17,231 nt of DNA from Acidobacteriota bacterium (GTDB lineage: Bacteria; Acidobacteriota; Vicinamibacteria; Vicinamibacterales; 2-12-FULL-66-21): NCBI GenBank assembly GCA_013694845.1, contig JACDBQ010000021.1, forward strand, positions 1 to 17,231, given 5' to 3'. Under the pieces are notes generated by a model. That model saw only the letters and a program-made list of their open reading frames with translations, had not been told where the DNA came from and did not search any database. The position numbers and the translations under genes were made by a program. Below, in pieces: positions 6,120 to 14,272 of this stretch (the first letter of the stretch is position 1; the number at the start of each line of letters is the position of its first letter).

Positions 6120-9100
6120 TATTTTTTCGCCCGGGCGAGAGACTCGTAGTACTTCGCGACCAAACCGCGATACCGTTCGGGGACACGTTCGCTGCCCCCG
6201 GCGTTGAAGCGATCCTCGGCGAGCGCCGTGGACAGTTGGCGGGAGACGGCGGCGTCACGCGCCTCGAGCGCGCGGTTCACATCCTTGCGCAGCGATTCCC
6301 AGCCGCTGCGGTCCTGCTTGAACGCCTCCGTGCCCGGGGCCGATCGACTGTGCTCCGGTTGCTCCGGGGTGGAGCCGCGACTGCCATCACGCTGTTCGGA
6401 GCCGGCTCGCGGCCCCATGGTTTCCGCGCGTGCGCGGCCAAGCTCCTGCTCGTACTGTTGACGAAGCTTCTGTGACTGGCCGTCCTGCGTGCCTGCCGCG
6501 GCCCGCATCTGCGTTTCGAGCTGGTCGAGGCGCTCACGGATTTCGCGCGACCGGTCGAGTTGCTCGGCAAGTTTGCGGGTGTCGGCCGGAGCAGCGCCGC
6601 CCAGTTTTTCGACCACCTGCTCCAGGGCCTTCGCGAGCGCGCCCTCACTACGGGCCGACGGAGGCGTCGCGCCGTCCCGCATCTGCTGCGCCGTCTCTCG
6701 CATGCGCTCGGCCACGCGCTGGCGGTCCAGCTCGCCTGCCGCCGCGCGCGCGCGTCCTCGTTCGTCGGCGCCGGTCTTGTCGGAGCCACCGGAGCGAGGC
6801 TGCCCTGGAGGCGTTGGCCGTGATGGTTGTACCGCCAGCCGCTGCGCGTCACGTTTCAATGCGTCGACCCGTTCGGACAACCGGTCCTTGTCAGCGGCGA
6901 GGCGCCGGCGCGGCTCGGTACCACCCGCGGATCCGCTCTGCTCCATTCGCTCCGCTTCGGATGCGATCCGCCTCTGCTCCTGTGCGATCTGCTGCGCCTC
7001 GGCCTGCAGGTCAGCCGCCGCCCGCTGGCGCGCGTCAGCTCCACCGCGCATGTCTTGCTCGAGCTGGCGCAATTCGTCCGCGGCACGCTGCCCATTTCGC
7101 GCGGCCGACTCACCGGCGTTGCGCCGCATGTCGTCGGCGGCGCGCCGCATCTGTTCGGCAGCGCTCCGCATCCCGGCACTTCCCTGTCCTGCCGGTTGCC
7201 CCGACTGCTGTTGTCCTCGCTGTGGCCCTGGTTGCGGGCCCTGCGGCTGTGACTGCTGGCCTGACTGCGAACCGCGCTGAGGCGTTGAAGGCTGCGGCAT
7301 CTGTTTGGACAGCTCTTCGGTCTGGCGCCGGAGTTCCTGCTGCTCGCGCGCCAGCCGTTCGAGCTCGCGCCTACGTTGCTCCGCTGGCATGGCTGCGAGT
7401 TGCTGCTGCTGGCGACTGAGCTCCTCCTGCCGCCGCGCGAGGTCCTTGATGCGATCGGCCATCGCCTGCTCCGATTGACTAGGGGGCTGCCGCTCCTCGA
7501 CCTGCGATCGCTGCTCGTAGTTGGTTTGTTGCTGCCGCTGCAGCTCCTTGTCGAACAATGCCGAGAGATCCTGGGTCTGCCGGTTGCCCCCGCTCCCGCT
7601 GCCCCGTGCCTGCTGGGTAATCTGCCGCCGGCGAACCTCCGCCTGGGCCTGCAGCAGGCCGTTGAGCGCGGACATCTCATGCGGGATCGCCTCGCGCGTT
7701 CGGGTCGACACCAGTTCCTCGACTGCCCTGGTCATCGCCTCCACGGCAGCGGCCACCGGGTCACCTGGGACGCCGCCACGCGATGGCGGAACCTGGGCGG
7801 CAGGGCGTTGGGGCGGCATCAGGCCGCGACCTCGCCGGCCGGGGGTACTGGCAAGCACCCGCTCGGCCCGCGCCTTCAGGTCCGCCTGCGCCCGGGCGAT
7901 CGCCTTCACGTCGTCCGCGGACCGACCGCCGACCGAACGCCGTTCGATGTTCCACGTGGCGCTGATGATGTCCTTCTGCGCCTCGATCAGCGAGTCGATC
8001 TGCGGGTCGCCGCTCGCGCTGGCACCCGCCTGGCTCTGGGCGGCGACGAACTCTTCGTTGAACGGTTTGATCTCGAGAAAAAACAGATCACTCTTCGTTT
8101 CCGTCGCCCGCCGGCCGCGGGCCACGTCTCGCGCTCGTGCGTAGTAGGCAATCACATCGCCGGGACGCACGTTCAGGTCTTCGGCCGCGAGCAGGTGCGC
8201 GCCGGTGCGCTGGGTATCGCCCCCGGCCAGACGCGTGAACGGAACGACGTGCTCTTTGCCCCCGCCGACCGAGTACACGAGGTCCAGCGACGCCACGCCG
8301 TAATCGTCTTCGGCGCGTGCCTCGATCGATATTTCCTGGAGCGGCGTGATCCCCTGGTCTCCGGATGGCCGCAGGATCCGGACATCGGGTGGCCGGTCCT
8401 CCATGACGCGGATGAAGTACTCGGTGTCGCCATCCGACGCGAGACCATCGTGGTCCCGCAGATGGATCCGGTAGGAGTCGTCACGCGCGACCACCAGGTC
8501 AGCTTCGAGCACTCGCTCACCCGCACGCCGCAACTCGGGGAATCCTTTCGCCATCCCGAGCTGCCCCGACGCCACCGGCTTGTCGGTGTGGATCGCCAGG
8601 CGGACGCGGGTGCCGGCCGGACCGTAAATGTCCCCGCCGTCGTCTTCGCTGCGCGGCGCAAGACCGGTGAAGGACGGATATCGATACTGCAAGTCGATGC
8701 GGGTCACGCGGGGGGCGAAGAGCGCGGTGACGGTGTAATCGTTCGACGACACTGCGCCAGCCGTGACCCGGTAGTGAAAGGTCCGGTCGATCGAATCGAA
8801 CGCGAACGTGAAGCCCTCGCCGTCGGCGGTCATTTCGACGGTCCGTTCGTCGGCTCCGGACGAGACGACGAGCCTGGGCTTCGCCGCCGCGAAGGGCAGG
8901 CCATTCGCGAGCAACCGGGCCTTGATCGACAGCGGCAGGCCCGCCGCGATCCGCACATCACCCGGCAGGACCTCGACGGAGATGGACTGGGGAAACAGCT
9001 GCAATCGCGCCGCGTCCCAGCTCTGGACCATCGCCGGCGCACCGAGGACGAGTGCCAGCGCCATCAGCGCGACGCCGCCCAGACCCGCGGCGGCGGCTCC

Positions 9101-9565
9101 CCGGATCGCTGCGGACGGGATCAGGGCCGGGGCATCGATTCCATTCAGCCGGCGAAGCGCCGCCGCAATCACCAGATCGGCGAAAGGCCTGCGCGCGTCC
9201 GCTGGCGGAAGCGCCGACGCCTGCACGGCACTGACGACGCAGTCGTCCATCGACTGGGGCGCAGGCAACTGGCCGGCACGTTCCTCGATGAACCGCGCAA
9301 CGCGCGTATCGTCGGGCCGCGGTTCCATGCGCCGCATCACGAGGAATGCGGCGGCGATCGACATCACGGCGGCGGCAGGCACGAGGACCAGCAGCGCGGC
9401 CCCTGCTGGGGCGAACATCCAGTAGACGCCAAGACCGGCGAGCAGCGGCAAGGCCGCCGCCGCCAACCCTGCGCCTGCCGTTCGCAGCGCAACCGTGATG
9501 AACCACCGCCGCCTCACGGCCGCGATCAATGCGTTGAGTCGATCAGCCTTCAGCATTGTGCTCAC
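6119..9565 (-). CDS. DUF4175-like large membrane protein with Gln-rich coiled-coil region
   Basis: 1148 residues. Three membrane helices lie near the N-terminus (about 25-50, 55-77 and 153-178). A large beta-rich region at about 190-490 has repeated Ig/MG-like strands (VRIAAGLPLSIKARL, RVTRIDLQYRYPSFTG, RPPDVRILRPSGDQGITPLQEISIEARAEDDYGVASLDLVYSVGG), as I know from DUF4175 proteins of Bat-type loci. From about 560 to 1100 it is dominated by Gln, Arg, Ala and Glu, with clear coiled-coil character (RRQEELSRQQQQL and similar). The C-terminus (RVPERYRGLVAKYYESLARAKK) is more ordered. The start is GTG 9565, overlapping the BatA stop by four bases (GTGA); ATG 9556 is an alternative. The stop is preceded by six A. 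Probably an envelope scaffold or rod spanning the periplasm, inferred from the architecture. Confidence 0.85.
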   Translation of the reverse strand: MSTMLKADRLNALIAAVRRRWFITVALRTAGAGLAAAALPLLAGLGVYWMFAPAGAALLVLVPAAAVMSIAAAFLVMRRMEPRPDDTRVARFIEERAGQLPAPQSMDDCVVSAVQASALPPADARRPFADLVIAAALRRLNGIDAPALIPSAAIRGAAAAGLGGVALMALALVLGAPAMVQSWDAARLQLFPQSISVEVLPGDVRIAAGLPLSIKARLLANGLPFAAAKPRLVVSSGADERTVEMTADGEGFTFAFDSIDRTFHYRVTAGAVSSNDYTVTALFAPRVTRIDLQYRYPSFTGLAPRSEDDGGDIYGPAGTRVRLAIHTDKPVASGQLGMAKGFPELRRAGERVLEADLVVARDDSYRIHLRDHDGLASDGDTEYFIRVMEDRPPDVRILRPSGDQGITPLQEISIEARAEDDYGVASLDLVYSVGGGKEHVVPFTRLAGGDTQRTGAHLLAAEDLNVRPGDVIAYYARARDVARGRRATETKSDLFFLEIKPFNEEFVAAQSQAGASASGDPQIDSLIEAQKDIISATWNIERRSVGGRSADDVKAIARAQADLKARAERVLASTPGRRGRGLMPPQRPAAQVPPSRGGVPGDPVAAAVEAMTRAVEELVSTRTREAIPHEMSALNGLLQAQAEVRRRQITQQARGSGSGGNRQTQDLSALFDKELQRQQQTNYEQRSQVEERQPPSQSEQAMADRIKDLARRQEELSRQQQQLAAMPAEQRRRELERLAREQQELRRQTEELSKQMPQPSTPQRGSQSGQQSQPQGPQPGPQRGQQQSGQPAGQGSAGMRSAAEQMRRAADDMRRNAGESAARNGQRAADELRQLEQDMRGGADARQRAAADLQAEAQQIAQEQRRIASEAERMEQSGSAGGTEPRRRLAADKDRLSERVDALKRDAQRLAVQPSRPTPPGQPRSGGSDKTGADERGRARAAAGELDRQRVAERMRETAQQMRDGATPPSARSEGALAKALEQVVEKLGGAAPADTRKLAEQLDRSREIRERLDQLETQMRAAAGTQDGQSQKLRQQYEQELGRARAETMGPRAGSEQRDGSRGSTPEQPEHSRSAPGTEAFKQDRSGWESLRKDVNRALEARDAAVSRQLSTALAEDRFNAGGSERVPERYRGLVAKYYESLARAKK

Positions 9566-11394
9566 GCCCTGCCCACAAACGACTCCACGATCAGCACGCC
9601 CAACATCATCAGCAGGCCGTATTGCCAGAGGCTCTGTCGGGATTCGGTCTGTTCTTCCCGTGCGGACCGAGCCATGGTGACCGCCACTGGCTCGAGCATG
9701 TCAGAGAATTCCTGACTGGTCATCAGGGATGTGCTCGACTCGCGCGGATCGACATTGACGGCGATCGCCCGCCCACCCTCGAGTTGATGCACGCCGGGTT
9801 CTCCTGGAATCCCGGCCGGCACACGCCCGACCACGAACTGGTCCGGCGAAACCGCGCGAGCGGCCACGTGCCGGACGGCTTCGGTGACGAACGGCACGAA
9901 CGTCGGGTGCACGGGAAAATCGTTCCAGCGTCGATCGAGGTCCGACGCAAACAACACCACGCGGCCCTGGCCCTCGCCCCGTTCCAGCAGCGCCGGGCTC
10001 CCGTCGTCGAACCTGGCGGCCACGTGCCATCCCGTACCGTCGACCTTCCAGGCACGCTCGAATCGCACGTTCCCGAGATTGGCGGCGAAGGCCCCGAACG
10101 GCCGCAGGATGGGGTGGCGCGAGTCGGTGGCGGTCAGCGACGCCTGCCGGGCCTCTGCGGGGACGAAACCCGCGGTGCTCCACCCGAACAGCGACGCGAC
10201 AACGGAAGGTTCGACGTCGGGCGCCGCCGCAATCAGCAGACCGCCCCCGGTTCGAACGAATCCGGCGATCGCCTCGCGCGCGGCCCGGTCGAGGTTTCGC
10301 GTCGACAGCAGCACCAGGGCGCGGTGTTTCGCAATCATCTCGGCGCGTCCGCCCGCGATCTCGGCCGTGCTGACCAGGCGGGTGCGGAAGCCCCCCGGAT
10401 CCCGGCTCTCGTCCGCGGCGAGTGCCCGCTGAAGATAGAACCCCGGCGAGTCGGGCGAGCTCACGATCATCACCGCCGGTATCTCGGTTGCATGGATGAC
10501 CAGGTATCGCGCGTTGTCAGCCGGATAGCCCTTGTCGTCGGCAATCGAGAGCACGACGCCGCCGCTCGATGGCTGCCATGGCAGCGACACCTCCACAGTC
10601 GTGGCAGGCGCCGCCGCATAGCCGGCCCGGGCAACCTCGCGGCCTTGATGCATGAGCGTGACGGTGCCGGACGCCGGCGCCGCCGAGGCGTTGCGAATGG
10701 CGGCGGTTACGCGTCGGTCGTCCAGACGGGCGTCCACCACACCGAGATTCGCCGGCGGCGCGCCGGTATCCCGTGTCTCGACCTGCATCGTGGCCGGAAT
10801 GCGCGCGCGCGAGTCCCCTTCCCACCCGGCGCGCTGCAGGTCCGTGATCACGATCAGTCGTGCCTCGCCGCCATTCGCCATCTCCGCGGCCCTGGACAAC
10901 ACAGCCGAGTACCTGGTCCCACCGCTGCCCGCCCGCAGCGTGGACAGTGACGAACGTGCGTCGGCGGCTGCCCCGGGCTCGGCGATCACGGCCGCCCGGT
11001 CGTCGAACGCAATGACGGCGACCCGCTCGGCGAATGCTGCTTCGTCGACCGCCGCGCGCGCACGTTCCAGCACCCGCTCGAATCTGCCGGGTGCAGCCAT
11101 GCTGAACGAACGATCCACGGCGACGATCCGCAGGGGCGCCATGGCTGCCGCGGCTCCTGGCGCGAAGGGCCGCGCGAAGGCCGCCGCAAGCAGCAGCACC
11201 GCCGCCACCCGTGCGGCGAGGAGCAGCAGATCCCGCAGGCGCGTTCGACGCGACCGTTCAACAGGAGAAATCTTCAGCAGGCGCACCGCCGTAAACGGAA
11301 CCTCCGGCGCCACGTCCCGCCGCAGCAGGTGCAGCACGATGGGGACAGCGACCGCGAGGGCGCCGAACAGGAAGGCTGGGTACAGAAACGACAC
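9562..11394 (-). CDS. BatA-type VWA membrane protein
   Basis: 610 residues. The N-terminus matches the BatA N-terminal module: MSFLYPAFLFGALAVAVPIVLHLL, a VPFTAVRLLKIS segment, and RLRDLLLLAARVAAVLLLAAAFARP as the second helix. A VWA domain follows with VAVDRSFSM, giving the MIDAS residues D94, S96 and S98, and VIVITDLQRAGWEG further on. The second half (about 310-480) has an amidotransferase-like Rossmann pattern (VMIVSSPDSPGFYLQRAL, FVRTGGGLLIAAAP) without a Cys; I saw no Cys in the whole protein. A C-terminal helix (LWQYGLLMMLGVLIVESFVG) closes it. The GTG start has a GGAGG 9 nt upstream. It follows the DUF58 gene after a 113-nt gap with a palindromic repeat, and overlaps the next gene by 4 nt. 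In Bat systems such proteins sit in the inner membrane with the VWA domain outside. Confidence 0.88.
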   Translation of the reverse strand: MSFLYPAFLFGALAVAVPIVLHLLRRDVAPEVPFTAVRLLKISPVERSRRTRLRDLLLLAARVAAVLLLAAAFARPFAPGAAAAMAPLRIVAVDRSFSMAAPGRFERVLERARAAVDEAAFAERVAVIAFDDRAAVIAEPGAAADARSSLSTLRAGSGGTRYSAVLSRAAEMANGGEARLIVITDLQRAGWEGDSRARIPATMQVETRDTGAPPANLGVVDARLDDRRVTAAIRNASAAPASGTVTLMHQGREVARAGYAAAPATTVEVSLPWQPSSGGVVLSIADDKGYPADNARYLVIHATEIPAVMIVSSPDSPGFYLQRALAADESRDPGGFRTRLVSTAEIAGGRAEMIAKHRALVLLSTRNLDRAAREAIAGFVRTGGGLLIAAAPDVEPSVVASLFGWSTAGFVPAEARQASLTATDSRHPILRPFGAFAANLGNVRFERAWKVDGTGWHVAARFDDGSPALLERGEGQGRVVLFASDLDRRWNDFPVHPTFVPFVTEAVRHVAARAVSPDQFVVGRVPAGIPGEPGVHQLEGGRAIAVNVDPRESSTSLMTSQEFSDMLEPVAVTMARSAREEQTESRQSLWQYGLLMMLGVLIVESFVGRA

Positions 11395-11415
11395 GGATCA
11401 CGACCTCCAGGCACT

Positions 11416-11484
11416 ACGACCGCCAAGAACACCATGAGCACGAAGAAACAGCTTCTTCGTGTTCATGGTGCTCGTTGTGGCCGT
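11416..11484. repeat. long imperfect palindrome (REP-like interspersed element)
   Basis: In the 113-nt gap between the DUF58 and BatA genes, arm 11428-11447 (AACACCATGAGCACGAAGAA) pairs with 11453-11472 (TTCTTCGTGTTCATGGTGCT) at 18 of 20 positions around a 5-nt loop. Weaker pairing (about 10 of 15) extends the stem to 11416-11484. The text CTTCGTG.TCATGGTG is a motif I recall seeing scattered between genes in several Acidobacteriota and deltaproteobacterial genomes, so it may be a family of mobile palindromes. In the mRNA it would form a strong hairpin that could protect or separate the upstream moxR-DUF58 message. Confidence 0.65.
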
Positions 11485-11507
11485 GGCGAAAGCTGTCAGC
11501 CCGTGCA

Positions 11508-12419
11508 TCACTTCCTCCTCGCGCGGGCCGAAAGGTAAGCGAGCAAGGCAAAATCCAGCGGCTGCGAGGTGTCGAGTTGCACGTAGTCGATCCCTGCGCC
11601 GCGCAGCTCGCGGTCGTAGCGCCCGGTCAGGCCCGCGAGCTCGCGCAGGTAATCGGTTCGCGCCCGCGACGGGTCGGCCACGATCTCTTCGGCTGTTTCC
11701 ACGTCGGTGAACCTGGCTGCTGTCTTGAACGGGAACGTCAGTTCATTCGGGTCCAGCACCTGGAAGACCACGACGTCCGAGCCGCGGAACTTGAGGTGGC
11801 GTAGCCCTTTGATGACCGGCTCCGGATCGTCGAGCAGATCCGAGATCAGCACGATGAGACTGCGCTTGACCAGCGCCTCCGCCAGCTGGTGCAGCGGGCG
11901 GCCCACGTTCGAACGCTGTCCGGTCTGCACCCGTTCGAGCGCCAGCAGCAGGGCGTGCAAGTGGCCGGGGCGCGCCGCGGCCGGCAGACGGAACCTGATC
12001 TGCTCATCGAAGGCGATGAAGCCGGTCGCGTCCCGCTGCCGGTTCATCAGGAACGCCAGCGAGGCGGCCAGCACCGACCCGTATTCGAGCTTGCTCATGG
12101 GGGCGGCCCCGCGGTACGACATCGAGGCGCTCTGGTCGAGCAGCAGGTGGCACTCGAGGTTCGTCTCCTCCTCGAACTTCTTCACGTAGTGCCGGTCCGT
12201 CCGCGCGTAGACCTTCCAGTCGATCGTGTTCAGATCGTCGCCTGGGAGGTACTGGCGGTATTCCGCGAACTCAACGCTGAAGCCTTTATACGGGCTGCGA
12301 TGAAGCCCCGAGAGAAACCCTTCCACCACCGTCCTCGCCTTGAGCTCCATCGTCCCCAGACGCGCGATGACGCCGGGATCGAGGAAACGCAGGGCGCGAC
12401 CAACGGGGGCGGAGGCCAT
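11508..12419 (-). CDS. DUF58-family VWA-like protein
   Basis: 303 residues. The sequence FLDPGVIARLGTMELKARTVVEGFLSGLHRSPYKGFSVEFAEYRQYLPGDD is the DUF58 hallmark (yeaD-like), followed by DWKVYARTDRHYVKKFEEETNL. A degenerate VWA core begins LLLDQSASM, with D95, S97 and S99 in the metal-site pattern. No membrane helix or signal peptide is visible, so it is probably cytoplasmic and may act with the ATPase encoded just upstream. ATG 12419 lies 2 nt past the moxR stop; an alternative ATG at 12350 would cut into the conserved start of the family. MoxR, DUF58 and VWA genes in this order are the standard Bat/MoxR module. Biochemical role is not established in the family. Confidence 0.92.
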   Translation of the reverse strand: MASAPVGRALRFLDPGVIARLGTMELKARTVVEGFLSGLHRSPYKGFSVEFAEYRQYLPGDDLNTIDWKVYARTDRHYVKKFEEETNLECHLLLDQSASMSYRGAAPMSKLEYGSVLAASLAFLMNRQRDATGFIAFDEQIRFRLPAAARPGHLHALLLALERVQTGQRSNVGRPLHQLAEALVKRSLIVLISDLLDDPEPVIKGLRHLKFRGSDVVVFQVLDPNELTFPFKTAARFTDVETAEEIVADPSRARTDYLRELAGLTGRYDRELRGAGIDYVQLDTSQPLDFALLAYLSARARRK

Positions 12420-12421
12420 GC

Positions 12422-13429
12422 CTACATGCCACTGCGGGGAAGCGGGACGGCTTCGAGCAGCCGTTCCACGAGGTTGTCGGCCGTGATCCGTTCCGACTCG
12501 GCGTAGAAGTTCGGGATCACCCGGTGCCGGAGCACCGGGCGCGCGAGCGCCTGAATGTCGGCCACCGACACGTGGTAGCGATTGTTGAGCAGCGCGCGCG
12601 CCTTCCCCGCCAGGATGAGCGACTGCGATGCCCGAAGCCCCGCGCCCCACTTCACCCATTCGCGGATGAACTGATGGTCGCTCTGTCGACCCGGGCGCGA
12701 GGCGTCCACTAGCCGGACCGCATAGCGCGCCACGTCTTCGGCGACCAGCACCTGCCTCACGAACTGCTGGATCTCGAGAATGTCTGGCCCACTGAGCACC
12801 CGGGAGGGGGGCTCGGTCGCCATGCCGGTCGTGTTGGTGACGACCCGGACCTCTTCGTCTTCGGAGAGATAGGTCATCACGATGTTGAACATGAACCGAT
12901 CGAGCTGCGCTTCGGGCAGCGGATACGTCCCCTCGAGCTCGATCGGATTCTGGGTGGCCAGCACGAAGAACGGACGATCGAGCGGATAGGTCCGGCCGGC
13001 GGCCGTCACGTGGTACTCCTGCATCGCTTCGAGCAATGCGGCCTGCGTCTTCGGCGGGGTCCGGTTGATCTCGTCGGCCAGGACGATCTGCGCGAAGACC
13101 GGCCCTTTGACGAACCGCAGCGATCGATGGCCGCCCTCCTCGTCGAGCACTTCCGTGCCGGTGATGTCGGCCGGCATGAGGTCCGGGGTGAACTGGATCC
13201 GCTTGAACGAGAGGTCCAGGATCTGTGCGACGGTCTTGATCAGCAGCGTCTTGGCGAGCCCAGGCACGCCGGTGATCAGGCAGTGACCGCCGGTGAAGAG
13301 CGCCATCAGCACCTGGTCGATGACCTCGTCCTGACCGACGATGACCTTCCGGATCTCACGGAGGATCCGCTCGCGCCCGAGCGCCACGCGCTCCGCAACC
13401 GCCGAAATGTCCGCCGTCGATGTGGTCAT
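12422..13429 (-). CDS. MoxR-family AAA+ ATPase
   Basis: 335 residues, normal family length. Walker A is GVPGLAKT (54-61), Walker B is IVLADEIN (115-122), sensor 1 is LATQNPIE (157-164), and the MoxR signature LEGTYPLPEAQLDRFMF follows at 165-181. The C-terminal helical lid includes KWGAGLRASQSLIL with the sensor 2 arginine. MoxR ATPases are thought to act as chaperone-like motors that modify or assemble VWA-domain partners; here the two VWA proteins and the DUF58 protein are the obvious candidates. It is cytoplasmic. The ATG start has a GGGG run 4 nt upstream, and a perfect palindrome lies just before that in the leader (13443-13461). It is separated from the DUF4159 gene by 36 nt. Confidence 0.95.
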   Translation of the reverse strand: MTTSTADISAVAERVALGRERILREIRKVIVGQDEVIDQVLMALFTGGHCLITGVPGLAKTLLIKTVAQILDLSFKRIQFTPDLMPADITGTEVLDEEGGHRSLRFVKGPVFAQIVLADEINRTPPKTQAALLEAMQEYHVTAAGRTYPLDRPFFVLATQNPIELEGTYPLPEAQLDRFMFNIVMTYLSEDEEVRVVTNTTGMATEPPSRVLSGPDILEIQQFVRQVLVAEDVARYAVRLVDASRPGRQSDHQFIREWVKWGAGLRASQSLILAGKARALLNNRYHVSVADIQALARPVLRHRVIPNFYAESERITADNLVERLLEAVPLPRSGM

Positions 13430-13442
13430 CAGACCCCGTAGC

Positions 13443-13461
13443 GCAGCCCTGTCAGGGCTGC
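13443..13461. repeat. perfect 9-bp palindrome in the moxR leader
   Basis: GCAGCCCTG (13443-13451) and CAGGGCTGC (13453-13461) are perfect complements around a single T. The element fills most of the 36-nt gap between the DUF4159 stop and the moxR start, and sits about 10 nt upstream of the moxR ribosome binding site on the mRNA. The core GCAGCCCT...AGGGCTGC is, from memory, a frequent intergenic palindrome in Acidobacteriota and similar genomes. It could be a REP-like unit, an RNA stabiliser or a pause site; no U-tract follows. Confidence 0.65.
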
Positions 13462-13465
13462 ATGC

Positions 13466-14272
13466 CTAATGCGTTAACGAATAGATGATCTCGTTGATCT
13501 GCATCCGATACGCCTGTGCGGTGAATTTCACGTAGCCCGGAAATTCGGCGGCGTTCGACCACTCCCAGCCGTCGCCCATGTCGACATTCCAGTTGATCAG
13601 CACCATCGCGCGGCCGGCATCGTCCTCAATCGCGCGCAGCTTGGCTTCGAAGCCACCCTTCTCCCACATGCGGCCGTAGAGAAACGAGCCGAGCCCGGGC
13701 GTCTGCGGGAATCCGTCGAGCTGATAGAAGCAGCTGTAGATCGGGTGGTTGGACGGCAGGTCGATGATCTTCCGGTCCGGGAACACGCGCTGCATTTCGC
13801 GCTTCAGATTGGCCCATTCGATCGGACCGTGAAAATCGTCGAACGTCAGTGTTCCGCCACGGAGGAGGAACTCGCGCAGGATCGGGACCTCGGCATCACG
13901 CAGCCGGAGGTTGCCCGGTTCGACCAGGTACAACCACGGGAACTTCCACAGGTTCGGATCCTCGAGCGTGATGACGACGGGATCGTTCACCTGGATGGCA
14001 GTGACGGTCTTCACCCGCCGCGAGAGGTTCTGCTCAGCGGCCGGGGCGTCGATGAACCAGGGTTCCTCCTCCGGGCTGGTGAATCGACCGCGCGGCATCG
14101 TCCATGCGTCGTAACGAACGCGCGCGAACGTCCACGTCAGGCCGGCGAACCGGGAGTCGGGGACCGAGCCGACCTGCGCATCGGTTGGCGCGGTGACGAA
14201 ACCCGCGCCCAGCCAGACGCTAAGACCCACCGCCAGGGCCAGCGGCATCGACCGCACGCCGGAGTCGCTCAT
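13466..14272 (-). CDS. DUF4159 exported protein
   Basis: 268 residues. A signal peptide or anchor (SMPLALAVGLSVWLGAGFVTAPTDAQ) precedes the body. The sequence FTFARVRYD-like start (LTWTFARVRYDAW), PVVITLEDPNLWKFPWLYLVEPG, ILREFLLRGGTLTFDDFHGP and MGDGWEWSNAAEFPGYVKFTAQAYRMQINEIIYSLTH are the conserved blocks of DUF4159, an uncharacterised family with an amidotransferase/ThuA-like fold that is often found beside MoxR and BatA genes. A nucleophile Cys at the expected strand end (GGTLTFDD) is absent; the single Cys (181) lies elsewhere. ATG 14272 overlaps the TGA of the TPR gene (ATGA) and has GGAG 8-9 nt upstream. It should act in the periplasm. The reading frame runs further upstream, but that part only shadows the TPR gene. 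Confidence 0.9.
   Translation of the reverse strand: MSDSGVRSMPLALAVGLSVWLGAGFVTAPTDAQVGSVPDSRFAGLTWTFARVRYDAWTMPRGRFTSPEEEPWFIDAPAAEQNLSRRVKTVTAIQVNDPVVITLEDPNLWKFPWLYLVEPGNLRLRDAEVPILREFLLRGGTLTFDDFHGPIEWANLKREMQRVFPDRKIIDLPSNHPIYSCFYQLDGFPQTPGLGSFLYGRMWEKGGFEAKLRAIEDDAGRAMVLINWNVDMGDGWEWSNAAEFPGYVKFTAQAYRMQINEIIYSLTH

Noticed and set aside
6250..7900. Repetitive-looking CAG/CTG-rich DNA as a possible repeat array
   Set aside because: It is explained by the Gln/Arg/Glu coiled-coil coding sequence; no exact tandem unit was found.
7376..9715. Very long plus-strand open frame (about 779 codons) opposite the DUF4175 gene
   Set aside because: It is Arg/Gly/His/Pro-rich with no recognisable domain. 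It is the mirror of a long high-GC gene, whose codon bias removes stops from the opposite strand.
9556..10950. 464-codon plus-strand open frame opposite BatA
   Set aside because: Same high-GC shadow effect; the minus strand has clear BatA, MIDAS and membrane motifs.
12420..12659. Upstream extension of the DUF58 frame
   Set aside because: It lies entirely inside moxR and has shadow-type composition; the ATG at 12419 fits the family start.
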